Of a stretch of 64,000 nucleotides of DNA, positions 25,168-34,909 are shown piece by piece. The DNA is taken from assembly GCA_963975425.1 (NCBI GenBank), contig CAXBGS010000012.1:62001-126000 (forward strand). The letters run 5' to 3'. Origin of the DNA: CAXBGS01 sp963975425. GTDB taxonomy: Bacteria; Planctomycetota; Planctomycetia; Pirellulales; Pirellulaceae. The position numbers and the translations under genes were made by a program. How positions within the stretch are numbered: the first letter of the stretch is position 1; each line of letters begins with the position of its first letter. Below the pieces are notes generated by a model. That model worked only from the letters and a program-made list of their open reading frames with translations, was not told where the DNA came from and did not search any database.

Positions 25168-25275
25168 CAGATTCCTCCCTGAATCAACCATGCGAATCAT
25201 CGCCGTGTCGTAATCATGCCCCGGCGAGTGCGAGGAAGGTTATCCGGAACGGCAAATCCCCGCAATGGAGAAATC

Positions 25276-26334
25276 TCAGGCGGCGGCTCGATCCGACGAT
25301 CCAGTCGACGGTGTCATCCCGTTAGGGAATTCGACCGCGAGATCAAACGCCCGTTTCCAGGCTTGGGTTTGACACGACGGGTGGTTGGCCGAAAGTCTGC
25401 GGCGAATCCAAATATTGGTTTGGTCCGACGAGATTCGATCGCGCAGCAACTGAATTTGATTCCATAGATTCCGGCGAACGCGATGCAGACCCACGGTTCG
25501 ACCGTTATCACGAAGCATCTTCTCGCCGGTCGGGCCGTAGAGCTCGTCCAAAATTTCCGTGGCTTGATCGATCGTGCAGGATGCCGATTTCGTCATTAGC
25601 CGGCCAAGTTCGTCTGCGAACCGACGATACAAAGCCTGCTGAACCGCCGGGTCTTGGACCAGCGGCAGCCGGCGGTGTTCGTTGTCATCGTGCAACTGAA
25701 AAATCATGTGCAGGACCGGCAAAACCTTCAGCTTGCCGGCCAGCATTCCGATCTGTCCGAGCATCAATTCCGGATACACCCGAGCCTGATCGTATTCGCT
25801 GGATTCGTCCGCAGATTCCCACGCATCGCGCAGGTAATCGGTTCGATGGACCGCGTAGAACGTGGAAAACCATCGAGTGGCCAGACTGCGAAAACGCTGC
25901 AGCGGATCCGCATGGTCAATCGATCGGCACTTGGATTGGTGGCAACGGCTATTCTTGGCCGAGTTCAGCCAGACCCAGCTGCCCATCGCTGCGGCATAGT
26001 CGTCGTGATCTCGCAGAAAATTCACGCACGCGGTCGCTGATTCGGTGAACAAAAAGTCATCGTCGGCGCAGAAAACGGTGTATGGCGTTTGAACTTTATC
26101 CATCGCGTAGCGGCACTTGCGAATCAGTCCTGCTCGGTCGACTCGATGCACGATTTGCAGCGATTCGCCAAACCGCTCGATCGTTTGACGATTCGTTTCC
26201 AAACGCTCGTGATCACTTGAATCGACAATCAATAGCGGCGACTGCAAGGAAGCCGATGACAAGTACGTCAGTAAGCGATTCAAAAACGCGGGCCGATTGT
26301 GTGTCGGCACAACAACGGTCAGTTCTTCGTTCAT
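25276..26334 (-). CDS. GT-A fold glycosyltransferase (family 2-like)
   Basis: 352 residues from ATG 26334 (MNEELTVVVPTHNRP). The N-terminal ELTVVVPTHNRPAFLNRLL is the nucleotide-sugar binding strand of family 2 transferases; the metal-binding acidic motif is FCADDDFLF (about residue 95). The remaining two thirds are variable and likely set acceptor specificity. It would transfer a sugar to a growing surface glycan at the inner membrane's cytoplasmic face; donor and acceptor are unknown. It lies 20 bp downstream of an FkbM methyltransferase gene and upstream of rfbF. The protein ends SDRAAA. Confidence 0.82.
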   Translation of the reverse strand: MNEELTVVVPTHNRPAFLNRLLTYLSSASLQSPLLIVDSSDHERLETNRQTIERFGESLQIVHRVDRAGLIRKCRYAMDKVQTPYTVFCADDDFLFTESATACVNFLRDHDDYAAAMGSWVWLNSAKNSRCHQSKCRSIDHADPLQRFRSLATRWFSTFYAVHRTDYLRDAWESADESSEYDQARVYPELMLGQIGMLAGKLKVLPVLHMIFQLHDDNEHRRLPLVQDPAVQQALYRRFADELGRLMTKSASCTIDQATEILDELYGPTGEKMLRDNGRTVGLHRVRRNLWNQIQLLRDRISSDQTNIWIRRRLSANHPSCQTQAWKRAFDLAVEFPNGMTPSTGSSDRAAA

Positions 26335-26354
26335 CTGTTCTTGTCTCTCGCAGG

Positions 26355-27047
26355 TCAAGCGGCAGCCTTTGCCAGCTCACGTCTCAGAAATAACATGTCA
26401 CCGTGTCGACGGGGAACCGACATGGGGACAAACCCTCGCTGTTCTAGGTGAGCCTTTAGTTCGTCAAACATCACGCCGCCTTGGTAGTAAGGCACTGTCG
26501 AGACTTCGGCGATCACGGCATTGGCCGACGCCACCGTTTTTTCCGCTCCGCGCAGAACCAGCAACTCTGCGCCCTGCACGTCGACGACCAAGGTGTCACA
26601 GTTGCCCTCGAATTCGGTTCCGCTCAGAACCGAATCTAGCGTTCTTGTGACCGCCGACTCGGTTCGCCCGGTCTCGGTCACTGCGGGCCAGCGACTGAGT
26701 GATTCTTCGGTCGGTGCGTAGATCGAACTGCTCATGCCGTCATTGCTGAACATGCGCAATTCGATTTCCTGATCGTCGTGGTCGGCCAGCAATCCGTGGT
26801 ATGCGTGATGCCTTGCCGGGCCTTGATGGTCCGCCAAAATCTTGACCAATCGCTGATGGATCTCGGCCGAACCTTCGATCCACAGGATATTTTCATAGCC
26901 GTGTGATTCGTAGTGCGAACGTTCTTGGGCGATATGTGCGCCGACATGGACAAGCGTTTTCAGCTTTGTCGTGGGCGGGGCAAGTTTGCCAAGCAAGTCG
27001 ATCGGATCGGTCTTGCGGCGTAGATACTTGACGACAGATTCGAACAT
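26355..27047 (-). CDS. FkbM-family methyltransferase
   Basis: 230 residues. LKTLVHVGAHIAQERSHYES is the SAM-binding motif I variant of FkbM proteins, with Glu in WIEGSAEIHQRL ending strand 2. LVVDVQGAELLVLRGAE is the family hallmark near the active site (V-D-(V/I)-(Q/E)-G). FkbM enzymes in glycan clusters O-methylate sugars, which is the inferred role. A second FkbM protein is encoded at 28893-29699; the two differ strongly in motif I, so they are not a recent duplication. The protein ends AKAAA. Confidence 0.87.
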   Translation of the reverse strand: MFESVVKYLRRKTDPIDLLGKLAPPTTKLKTLVHVGAHIAQERSHYESHGYENILWIEGSAEIHQRLVKILADHQGPARHHAYHGLLADHDDQEIELRMFSNDGMSSSIYAPTEESLSRWPAVTETGRTESAVTRTLDSVLSGTEFEGNCDTLVVDVQGAELLVLRGAEKTVASANAVIAEVSTVPYYQGGVMFDELKAHLEQRGFVPMSVPRRHGDMLFLRRELAKAAA

Positions 27048-27117
27048 GGCTGGGCTCCGGACGGTTCTTGATCAGCCACGGACATTAGCGATTTGCCGCC
27101 GGAGTGGAAAGAGAAGT

Positions 27118-27969
27118 TCAAGCCACCCGAATCCAATGCGCGGGAATCAGATCACGGTCGTTCGTCGATTCGTCGACAAACCAATGGACCGGCGCGATCG
27201 TCAAACCGTCTTGCGAGTCCGCCAGCCAAGCACCCCACCAACTGAACGTGGAATTAGCGATGATGTGATTACGGGCGTGGGTCATCAACCAAAGATCATC
27301 CAGCCCACGCCGAGCCCGATCCGATTCGGCAAAGATCAAGTTCTTCACGGGAGGCAAGTTTTCTTTTGCCCAGGCCAGGTCGTCCGAAAACACATAGACC
27401 GGATCATCGCCTGGAATCCGTTCCATCGCATTTCGGTAATAATCCATTGTGCAAGTACAGAACGTTCCACTGGCGTTCTTGTTGGTCACATAGTCGCCCC
27501 GGCGGACGTGCAGCGACGTTGCACCCGAATCACGAATCCGCTGACCTAGCTGGCGAATCTGGTCATCGACCGGTTCGGGACAGCGCAAATCGCCGCGGAT
27601 CGTCGGCGCCTGATCGTTAAAATAGCGTTCGGATTGAAAATATCCATCCAACACCACCGGTGGATTCAACTGCGTTAATTGCGGGTCAAAGTGGAAGTGT
27701 GGTTCGCGATAACCGTCCGATTTTGCGACGAACTTGCGTACCAACTTGCTCAGCGTGCCCGAGGACAAGACACCATCGGCTTGGATCGGAAACGCATCCA
27801 ATTCCAGGTCACGATGTCGCCGACTGCGATAAAAGGTCGTATCAAGGATCAATCGCGCATCGGATCGCAATGCCAACGCGCGAGCGGCGGCGTATTGAAA
27901 CAACTGGTTTCCCAACCCGCCAGAAAGTTTGACCGTAACGCTCGGCCGTGAATCCACGTTGCAACTCAT
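27118..27969 (-). CDS. Family 11 glycosyltransferase (alpha-1,2-fucosyltransferase-like)
   Basis: 283 residues from ATG 27969, which overlaps the stop of the preceding GT25 gene as ATGA. An upstream in-frame extension to 28356 lies inside the GT25 gene and is rejected. GT11 motifs are clear: VKLSGGLGNQLFQYAAARAL at the start, HVRRGDYVTN (GDP-fucose-binding HxRRGDY), VFSDDLAWAKENL, and the C-terminal NHIIANSTFSWWGAWL. Members transfer fucose in alpha-1,2 linkage from GDP-fucose; no GDP-fucose synthesis genes are in the window. It would decorate the surface glycan built by this cluster. Confidence 0.9.
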   Translation of the reverse strand: MSCNVDSRPSVTVKLSGGLGNQLFQYAAARALALRSDARLILDTTFYRSRRHRDLELDAFPIQADGVLSSGTLSKLVRKFVAKSDGYREPHFHFDPQLTQLNPPVVLDGYFQSERYFNDQAPTIRGDLRCPEPVDDQIRQLGQRIRDSGATSLHVRRGDYVTNKNASGTFCTCTMDYYRNAMERIPGDDPVYVFSDDLAWAKENLPPVKNLIFAESDRARRGLDDLWLMTHARNHIIANSTFSWWGAWLADSQDGLTIAPVHWFVDESTNDRDLIPAHWIRVA

Positions 27970-28784
27970 GCCGCGCAGCGAGCTTCCGATGAGGACGCGA
28001 ACGGGATCGCACCATGCACATTGCACGATTGACGTGCGAGCAATCGCCGGCGTACCGATTCGCGTTGTTTCTTGATCATCCGCCGAATGTCGATGATCGG
28101 CCCGTGACGGAACAGTCGTCCCGCGGAGGTGTCGCGTTGCAGTGTGGTTCCGAAAGCATCCGCCGCGTCTTTTTCGAGAATATCTTTCTGGATGCAGGCC
28201 GCTGGATTCAGTTGCAGGATCCGCAAGGTCGACGAAACGGAGGAAAGTGGATTGAACAAAACTTGGTCCGCCGGATCGGAGACGCGTTTTTTGATCTCCA
28301 GCAACCGTGCGGCACACTTGGCGGTAATCACGTATCCAGCAGCACCACCGTGCCATGTCAGTAATTGTTGCAGCGATTCGCCCGAATCGATTCGCTGTCC
28401 CTCACGCGAACACACGACGCGTCGTAATGTGGTTTCCAGCTTGATCACGTCAAACTCATCATGAAAGTGATCAATTGCGTCAAAGGTTGCTCGGATCGTC
28501 GGCGACAACACAACGTCGTCTTCAAAGACGGCGGCATGCGGATGACCGCTTTCGACCAGCTTTTTCCAGGCAAGTTTTTGACTAGTGAATAGAGCGATCT
28601 CGCTGATATTGAGCGGTTGAAACTCAAAGTCCGGGCTGGAGAGTTCGCCCAATTGCGATGGCGAAAGTGTACGACCATCGACGGCCGAAACCCGCTCAAT
28701 CTCAATCCCGTAAGAACGTGCTTGATCCTGAACGAACTGCAACCTTTCCGGCGAACGGTCCAGGTTAATGACATAAGCGTGCAT
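27966..28784 (-). CDS. Family 25 glycosyltransferase (LPS-type)
   Basis: 272 residues. The N-terminus MHAYVINLDRSPERLQF is the GT25 signature, followed by VSAVDGRTLS, GEIAL-like NISEIALFTSQKLAWKKL and the acidic metal site AAVFEDDVVLS. GT25 enzymes often add galactose or glucose to lipopolysaccharide cores; the donor here is unknown. Four-base overlap with the GT11 gene downstream indicates coupled translation. The C-terminal 60 residues are basic (IKKQRESVRRRLLARQ), which could help membrane association. The protein ends EARCAA. Confidence 0.88.
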   Translation of the reverse strand: MHAYVINLDRSPERLQFVQDQARSYGIEIERVSAVDGRTLSPSQLGELSSPDFEFQPLNISEIALFTSQKLAWKKLVESGHPHAAVFEDDVVLSPTIRATFDAIDHFHDEFDVIKLETTLRRVVCSREGQRIDSGESLQQLLTWHGGAAGYVITAKCAARLLEIKKRVSDPADQVLFNPLSSVSSTLRILQLNPAACIQKDILEKDAADAFGTTLQRDTSAGRLFRHGPIIDIRRMIKKQRESVRRRLLARQSCNVHGAIPFASSSEARCAA

Positions 28785-28892
28785 AAGTAGTTATCTCACA
28801 GGAGAGACGTGGGCGCGAGACACCGTCACGGCGTCGGTCCCGGAAATCCCGTTTGACTGAGTCTTGCCGAGATCGATTTCACGGCGTCGATT

Positions 28893-29699
28893 TCAATCGT
28901 TTCGCGTCGCAACAAAGTTTGTGGTTCGGTACTGCTCGTGAACTTCTTTGTACTTACGGATTCGCGACAGGTGCCCGGAAGGCGTGATCCGATAAACGGT
29001 CATCCCCAGTTCGGAAAAGAAGTCCCAAAATTCGCGAAAGAACGTACGCGTGTCGATGTTACATCCGCCAAATTCGAACGTGACCATGTCGATCGCCTGC
29101 TTAGCGAACATGTCTTTCGCTCCGGCAAAGGCATCTAGTTCGTGACCTTCGATATCGACTTTCAGTAGATGGATATGATCGATTTGGTTCGCGGCGCAGT
29201 AGTCGTCGACCGTTTCCAGATGCACCTGTTCGGATTGATCGAAGACGATCCCACGGTATTCCAGCTTTCTTTTGGTCAACGAAGCGTGGCCCGATCCGGG
29301 CGCGTCATAGTAGAGCACCTGATCGCCGCGAGACTTACCGATCCCAAAGTTGTTCAGCTTGATGCGCGGGTCTGGTTTTCGCTCGTTCAAGACTTTGAAA
29401 GTTTCGCATCCCGGTTCGAAACAGTGGATGGAATATTCGGAGCCCGACATTGCCGCCATCGCCAACTCGAGAAACTGCCCCTTGTTTGCGCCAACGTCGA
29501 AGACACAGTAGGGCGGTTGATGTCTTTTCGCCATGAGGCGAAAGACAGCCTTTTCTCCGCTGCCAGAAACGCCCGCACCGGTCCCGATTCCCATCAAACC
29601 TTGGGAAATGACGACATTCTTTTGCAAGATTTGTTGAAACACCACATTGCCCGTCATGTGGCCCAAGACGGTCGTGGGAAAATTCTTTAGCACGGACAC
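28893..29699 (-). CDS. FkbM-family methyltransferase
   Basis: 268 residues from GTG 29699 (read as Met-SVLKNFP). Motif I is VFDVGANKGQFLELAM, followed by IHCFEPGCETFKVL with the ribose-binding Glu, and the family hallmark LLKVDIEGHELDAFAGA. After it come TFEFGGCNIDTRTFF and a C-terminal region found in many FkbM proteins of polysaccharide loci. A sugar O-methyltransferase role is inferred from the neighbours. It lies between a GT2-like gene upstream and the GT25 gene downstream, separated by gaps of 57 and 108 bp. The GTG start has no strong Shine-Dalgarno, so a somewhat different start is possible. Confidence 0.87.
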   Translation of the reverse strand: MSVLKNFPTTVLGHMTGNVVFQQILQKNVVISQGLMGIGTGAGVSGSGEKAVFRLMAKRHQPPYCVFDVGANKGQFLELAMAAMSGSEYSIHCFEPGCETFKVLNERKPDPRIKLNNFGIGKSRGDQVLYYDAPGSGHASLTKRKLEYRGIVFDQSEQVHLETVDDYCAANQIDHIHLLKVDIEGHELDAFAGAKDMFAKQAIDMVTFEFGGCNIDTRTFFREFWDFFSELGMTVYRITPSGHLSRIRKYKEVHEQYRTTNFVATRND

Positions 29700-29756
29700 G
29701 GGGCATATCCCATTGAGAGTGACAGAGCCGTGGTCAGCTCGGTTGGATCAGTTGAA

Positions 29757-30761
29757 TCAGGGTCCAGGACAAACCTGTGACATGAATGAACGGTAATGCT
29801 GCGGCGAAACACTTTGCGCCACCGCCGCCGCAACGTCGGCATCGGGAAAGGTCGTGGCAATCGCTTCGTCCCGCTGGGCCGCCAACAATTGCTTATCCGA
29901 AACGACTTGCTTCAGTCGATCCAGCACGCCGCGCTGGCGGCTGTCGGCTAACTGGTTCAGATCCAGCGTCTCGGGCGTTGCCTTTTGCAGCGCGGCCTGA
30001 CGTTTGGCGTATCGACTGGACGGATTGTCTTGCAGCGCGTAATTGCCAAAGCCCATGTCCGACTTGAGATATTTCAAATGCCAGTACAGAAACCCAGCGA
30101 ATCGACGTTTTTGGCCGCCACGCTGAAAACGTTCGAACCGCCGATCGTGCGTAAACAGCGTTTCGGGCGTGACGCGGAAGAATCCGATGTCACCGCCGCC
30201 AGAGATCGGATCGCGTTTTAGTATCCCAAGTGATTGATCGGGTCGCTGGAACAGGTTCAGTCCCGAAAAGCAATTCATCGTGGCGTCACCGGCGGAACCC
30301 GATCGGATCGAGTCGGTCACGGCCTTGGTCGTTTGCGCGATCGCCAGATGGTCATCGTCCAACTTGGTCGCGAATGTAAAACGCGTGGCCGACAATGCAA
30401 AGTTGTAATAGTTGACCAAACTGTTGGGCGAGTTTGGGTGCGTGCGCGCGTGACCTTCGCTGCCGGGCGGAAACACCGGATCGGTGTAGTGGATCACTCG
30501 CAGTCGTTCGGCACCGAATTCCAACTGTAACCGCGTCAGAATATCCGGGGTCGCGTCGGTGCAGTCATTGTAGACGGCGACGATCTCGTCAAAAAATTCG
30601 ATGTGGCTGCGGATCGTCAGCTCTAAAAAATCAGCACCGTTTCGGATTCTCATGAACGCGCTGATGCCTTCGTCACGTTCGCCGACACGTAAATCGGCCG
30701 GCGTGAACTGATAGCCACTCGTCGTTTCAGGCTGTGGTTGAAGGCAATGCAAACGATTCAT
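29757..30761 (-). CDS. GT-A fold glycosyltransferase, first gene of the glycan cluster
   Basis: 334 residues. The segment GISAFMRIRNGADFLELTIRSH with EIVAVYNDCTD resembles family 2-like transferases that read Arg-Asn-Glu rather than the classical N-terminal motif; the metal-binding acidic motif is FATKLDDDHLA. A second acidic/Gly-rich loop is ISGGGDIGFF. The C-terminal 80 residues are helical and polar. Donor and acceptor are unknown. It is the most upstream minus-strand gene of the cluster, so the promoter should lie in the 293-bp divergent region shared with the DUF4175-like gene; no clear promoter was recognised there. Confidence 0.78.
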   Translation of the reverse strand: MNRLHCLQPQPETTSGYQFTPADLRVGERDEGISAFMRIRNGADFLELTIRSHIEFFDEIVAVYNDCTDATPDILTRLQLEFGAERLRVIHYTDPVFPPGSEGHARTHPNSPNSLVNYYNFALSATRFTFATKLDDDHLAIAQTTKAVTDSIRSGSAGDATMNCFSGLNLFQRPDQSLGILKRDPISGGGDIGFFRVTPETLFTHDRRFERFQRGGQKRRFAGFLYWHLKYLKSDMGFGNYALQDNPSSRYAKRQAALQKATPETLDLNQLADSRQRGVLDRLKQVVSDKQLLAAQRDEAIATTFPDADVAAAVAQSVSPQHYRSFMSQVCPGP

Positions 30762-31054
30762 TCTTTTCGCATCTGCAATAAAATCCAGCTAAATTTGCGT
30801 CGATCCGGCGAGACAAGTTGGACAACGGTTCGCGATATCCCCCGGATGATCGACAAGGACGCAAACTACTGATTTTGCAATCATGAGGGCAAGAGAGATG
30901 TCGACGCTGCTCGCCGCTGATACGGCGTTAGGGCCAAGATTCGGTCGAAAGCGGGCCACCCAACCTGGCAATCTTGCCGGCAATGGATCACGACCTTTTG
31001 GGCTTTGACCGGTGTTACAATGATCAAGTTCATCTCACAACGCCGAGTCTCACG

Positions 31055-34000
31055 ATGCATGAAGCGCTTCTTGATCGAATTCGCCCGGTTACCCGCCGGT
31101 TTCAGCGTCACCGGTTGATCTGGCTGTGGATCGCGATTGCGATCGTCGCCTCGGCCGCCGGCGCTGTACTGCTTGATTCAGTCCGGGCAGGCAATATTCA
31201 AGGATCAACCGCCGCCGGTGCTCTGGCCGCCGGAACCCTGATTGCATTGGTCGTCGCCGCTCTGGTCACCCGGTTTAGCTATCGAAATCCACGTGTCGTT
31301 GCCGCCCGGATCGAAGAAAAATTCCCCAGCCTGAAACAGCGTCTGCTCACGGCGCTCAGCCAAGCGTCCGATGGTCAGCACCCGACCGAGCTTGGCTATT
31401 TGCAGCAACGTGTGATCACAGAAGCCAGCCTGCACTCGCGTACACACCGATGGATCGAGGCGGCGCGACCGAAACATTGGTTGCTGGGGCGACTCTGCAG
31501 CTGGGCGGCCACAGCGTGCTTGGCCGCGGTGCTGGTTTTGTTGGTCACATCAACAGATGATTACGCGCCATCGACTGCTTCGCGCACTCAGAGCCGCATC
31601 CCACAAGTGATCGTCGAACCCGGTAACACCGAAATTGAACGCGGCAGCAGCCTGGTTGTTTCCGCTCGGTTCGAAAACATCGACCAACCTGACTCGGCCT
31701 TCTCAAGCGGCGCGCCGGCCGATGGCGAATTGCAAATGGTCGACGACGACGGCACGACACGCGTCACGACGATGACCCGCAGTTTGGATGACCCGGTGAT
31801 TGGCGGTTTTGTCGCATCGGTCAACGAATCGTTTCAGTACAAAATCGTGACCGACCGCTGGGAGAGCGAAACGTTTCGCATCGAAGTATTCGAGTATCCA
31901 GCGTTGGTGCGATCGGACGCGCAGCTCGACTATCCGTCTTATACGGGTATGGATGACAAGACAATCGAAGACACCGTTCGCGTTTCGGCAGTAGAACAGA
32001 CTGAGATCACGTGGGTGCTGCACCTGAACAAGCCGGTCGAGCAAGCCGAGTTGCTGTCCAAGGACGGCGAACAGATATCGCTGATCGCCGACCCCAACCG
32101 TCCGCAAACTTATACAGCAAAAATGCGGCCGACCGAAACGTTGCGGATGACGCTGCACTTGCGCGACGCACAGGGTCGAGAAAACAAATATCCGCCCGAA
32201 CTGGTGGTTCGTGTTTTGCCAAACCAGCCTCCTAAGCTGAAAATGACCAGTGGCGGCGACGTGTCGGTCTCACCGTTAGAAGAGTTACCGCTGGCAGCCG
32301 AGGTGCAAGACGATTTTGGAATTCAGCGAGCCGGCATCTCGTTCACGTTTGCCGATAAACCCGCGGAAGAGATTGAACTTGCGCAACCATCCGGCCGCGG
32401 CGAGAAACGCGTACTTGAACACTTGATCGCGTTTGAAGACCTGGATGCCGAGCCCGATCAACTGCTCGCGTACCACTTTTGGGCAGAAGACACCGGTCGC
32501 GACGGTGAACTGCGGCGTACCGAGGGCGATATGTACTTCGCCGAAGTGCGGCCTTTTGAAGAAATTTATCGTGAAGGGGAACCACCGCCCGGCGGACCGC
32601 CTGGACCACCGAGCGAAACCGCTCAAGGCGCCGAAGAGCTCGCGGACCTGCAAAAGCAAATCATCAGCGCCACCTGGAATGTGCTCCGCAGTGGTGACGC
32701 TAAAAATAACGGCGAAGGCTTTCGCGACAACGTCGGGCTGATCGTCCAATCACAAACCGATGCGATTGGAATGCTGGACGAACTTGCCGAGAAAATTCAG
32801 GACGAAAAATCGGCCGGATACGCAGACACGGCACGTACACACATGCAAACCGCTGTCACAGAGCTGGAACAAGCGATCAGCGAGACGAAAACACTGCCAC
32901 TGCGCGAGGCGCTGACCGCTGCGCAGTCTGCGTACGCGAATTTGCTGAAACTGCGAGCCCGCGAGTTCCAAGTGACTAAGCAACAGCGCAACCAGCAGCA
33001 AAGTTCCAGCAGTTCGTCGCAGCAACGTCGACAGAAACAATTGAACGATCTGGAATTGGAACAAGACGAAAACCGGTACGAAACGCAGCAACAGGCCCAG
33101 CAAAGCGAAGAGCAGCAACAACAACGCGAGATCCGCCAAGTTTTGAACCGTCTGCGCGACCTCGCACGGCGACAAGCTGATCTGAATAAACAGCTGGCGC
33201 AGTTGCAATCGGCTTTGGAACAAGCGGAAACGAAAGAAGAAAAGGAAGAGATCGAGCGACAGCTGAAACGTTTGCGAGACCAACAGCAAGAATTGCTGCG
33301 GGAAACCGACGAACTGAGCGAACGGATGCAGCAGCCCGAGAACCAGGAAACAATGTCCGAGGCAAGCGAGCAACTGGAACAGACTCGCGAGAATGTTCGG
33401 CAAGCCAGTGAAGCTCTGCAACAAAACGACGCCTCCGATGCATTGGCATCGGGCAAACGGGCGGAACGCGAGTTCGAAGAAATGCGTGACAAGTTTCGGC
33501 AACAAGCCGCCGGACAATTCAACGAAGACGTGCGCGAAATGCGTAACGATGCGCAAGAACTGGACCAACGACAAGAAGAGCTTTCCCAGCAATTAGCCGA
33601 AACGCAACAACGCGATGACAACTCACCGGGACTTCGCCGCAGTGACCAGCGCGAGACGATCGAAGAATCACTGGTGGAACAAAAAGAACGCCTGGAAGAC
33701 TTGCTGGAACGGATGCAGCAAACCGTCGAAGAGGCCGAAGTGGCCGAACCGCTGCTCGCCCAACAGTTGTACGATTCCTACCGCAAGACTCAGCAACGCC
33801 AAGTCGATCAGCGTCTGGAACAAACCGCCGAATTGTTGGAACGCGGATTCGCCCCCCAAGCACGCGAAATGGAACGCACCGCGGGCGAAGGTATCGATCA
33901 ATTGCGCGAAGACTTGGAAGAGGCAGCGACGTCAATCCTGGGTGACGAAACCGAGGCGCTGGCTCGTGCACTCGCCGAACTGAATGAGCTGGAACGCGCA

Positions 34001-34909
34001 CTCAACGACGAGATGCAGCGAAACGGACAACCGCAAGGCGGCGATTCACAACCCGGCCGCCAACCGAATTCCGCCGAGGGACAAGACGCTGAGCGAGACG
34101 AAGATGCAGACGGTGAGAGTGACGAAAATCGCCGTGGCGGCGGGACAACCACCAGCCCACAATCGTCCACCGAGCCACAAGAGCCGGCTGAATCACAATC
34201 ACAGGGCGAACGGTCTCGGCAACAACAAGATGCGCAAGGGCAGGGCAGAGCGAACGAAAACGAGTCAGAAGAGGACCAAGAACGTCAGCAAGGCCAGCCC
34301 GGCCAACAGGGACAGCCCGGTCAACAAGACCAGCCCGGTCAGCAACCGGGTGAGAATCCGTCAGAACAACAGGGTCAGCAACAAGGCCAAGGTCAGGGCC
34401 AAGGACAACCTGAGGGCGAAGGCCAACCGTCGCAACCACCCGGCCAGAATCAACAACCTGGCCAGCGACAAGGCCAACAACAGCCCGGCCAGCAACAACC
34501 CGGCCAGCAGCGTCCTGGATCACTTAGCCAATTTGCGTCGGACAATCCGAACGGGATCGCCGCTGCCTCGCCAATCACCGGAGAAGGTTTTCGTGAATGG
34601 TCGGACCGATTGCGTGACGTCGAAGAAATGGTCGAGGATCCCGATCTGCGAAGCGAAGCGGCACGGATTCGCGACCGCGCCCGTGACATGCGAATCGACC
34701 TACGTCGTCATTCCAAAGAACCGAAGTGGCAATTGGTAGAGGACTTGATCGCCAAACCACTGCGTGAACTCAAGCGTGACGTGCAGGAAGAATTGATTCG
34801 CCGCTCGGCCGAAAAGAATGCGGCCGTCCCCATCGACCGTGATCCGGTTCCCGACGAATACGCCGGCGCCGTCCAGCGGTACTACGAAAGCCTGGGGAGC
34901 GGGCAATAA
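31055..34909 (+). CDS. Giant membrane-anchored coiled-coil protein (DUF4175-like)
   Basis: 1284 residues from ATG 31055 (MHEALLDRIR). Two or three N-terminal transmembrane helices (about 20-40, 50-75 and 150-170; LIWLWIAIAIVASAAGAVLL) precede a beta-rich periplasmic region (about 190-500) with repeated Ig-like strands. From about 530 to 1000 it is a very long Gln/Glu-rich coiled coil, then a Gln-Gly-Pro low-complexity stretch (about 1077-1155), and a conserved helical C-terminus (FREWSDRLRDVEEMVEDPDL). The N-terminal part resembles DUF4175 proteins of unknown function. Its stop and the next gene's start share one base (TAATG), so the three genes 31055-38432 are translated as one operon. Probably a scaffold or mechanical element of the envelope; this is inference. 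Confidence 0.8.
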   Translation: MHEALLDRIRPVTRRFQRHRLIWLWIAIAIVASAAGAVLLDSVRAGNIQGSTAAGALAAGTLIALVVAALVTRFSYRNPRVVAARIEEKFPSLKQRLLTALSQASDGQHPTELGYLQQRVITEASLHSRTHRWIEAARPKHWLLGRLCSWAATACLAAVLVLLVTSTDDYAPSTASRTQSRIPQVIVEPGNTEIERGSSLVVSARFENIDQPDSAFSSGAPADGELQMVDDDGTTRVTTMTRSLDDPVIGGFVASVNESFQYKIVTDRWESETFRIEVFEYPALVRSDAQLDYPSYTGMDDKTIEDTVRVSAVEQTEITWVLHLNKPVEQAELLSKDGEQISLIADPNRPQTYTAKMRPTETLRMTLHLRDAQGRENKYPPELVVRVLPNQPPKLKMTSGGDVSVSPLEELPLAAEVQDDFGIQRAGISFTFADKPAEEIELAQPSGRGEKRVLEHLIAFEDLDAEPDQLLAYHFWAEDTGRDGELRRTEGDMYFAEVRPFEEIYREGEPPPGGPPGPPSETAQGAEELADLQKQIISATWNVLRSGDAKNNGEGFRDNVGLIVQSQTDAIGMLDELAEKIQDEKSAGYADTARTHMQTAVTELEQAISETKTLPLREALTAAQSAYANLLKLRAREFQVTKQQRNQQQSSSSSSQQRRQKQLNDLELEQDENRYETQQQAQQSEEQQQQREIRQVLNRLRDLARRQADLNKQLAQLQSALEQAETKEEKEEIERQLKRLRDQQQELLRETDELSERMQQPENQETMSEASEQLEQTRENVRQASEALQQNDASDALASGKRAEREFEEMRDKFRQQAAGQFNEDVREMRNDAQELDQRQEELSQQLAETQQRDDNSPGLRRSDQRETIEESLVEQKERLEDLLERMQQTVEEAEVAEPLLAQQLYDSYRKTQQRQVDQRLEQTAELLERGFAPQAREMERTAGEGIDQLREDLEEAATSILGDETEALARALAELNELERALNDEMQRNGQPQGGDSQPGRQPNSAEGQDAERDEDADGESDENRRGGGTTTSPQSSTEPQEPAESQSQGERSRQQQDAQGQGRANENESEEDQERQQGQPGQQGQPGQQDQPGQQPGENPSEQQGQQQGQGQGQGQPEGEGQPSQPPGQNQQPGQRQGQQQPGQQQPGQQRPGSLSQFASDNPNGIAAASPITGEGFREWSDRLRDVEEMVEDPDLRSEAARIRDRARDMRIDLRRHSKEPKWQLVEDLIAKPLRELKRDVQEELIRRSAEKNAAVPIDRDPVPDEYAGAVQRYYESLGSGQ
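34285..34518 (+). repeat. Gln-Gly-Pro low-complexity repeat in the DUF4175-like gene
   Basis: Repeated codons for GQ, PGQQ and GQPGQQ units fill about 78 codons (for example GQPGQQGQPGQQDQPGQQ). The DNA is a degenerate array of about 12 bp with core CAGCCCGGTCAACA-like units. It separates the coiled coil from the conserved C-terminal helices, likely as a flexible linker. Confidence 0.85.

Noticed and set aside
27970..28356. N-terminal extension of the GT11 gene up to 28356
   Set aside because: It lies inside the GT25 gene in another frame and is rich in Arg, Ser and Thr without homology-like features; the ATG at 27969 begins the GT11 motif region and gives an ATGA overlap.
32750..33621. Long antisense frames (270-280 codons) within the DUF4175-like gene
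   Set aside because: They mirror the Gln/Glu-rich coiled coil, giving Leu/Cys/Ser-rich products; typical shadow frames of low-complexity coding sequence.
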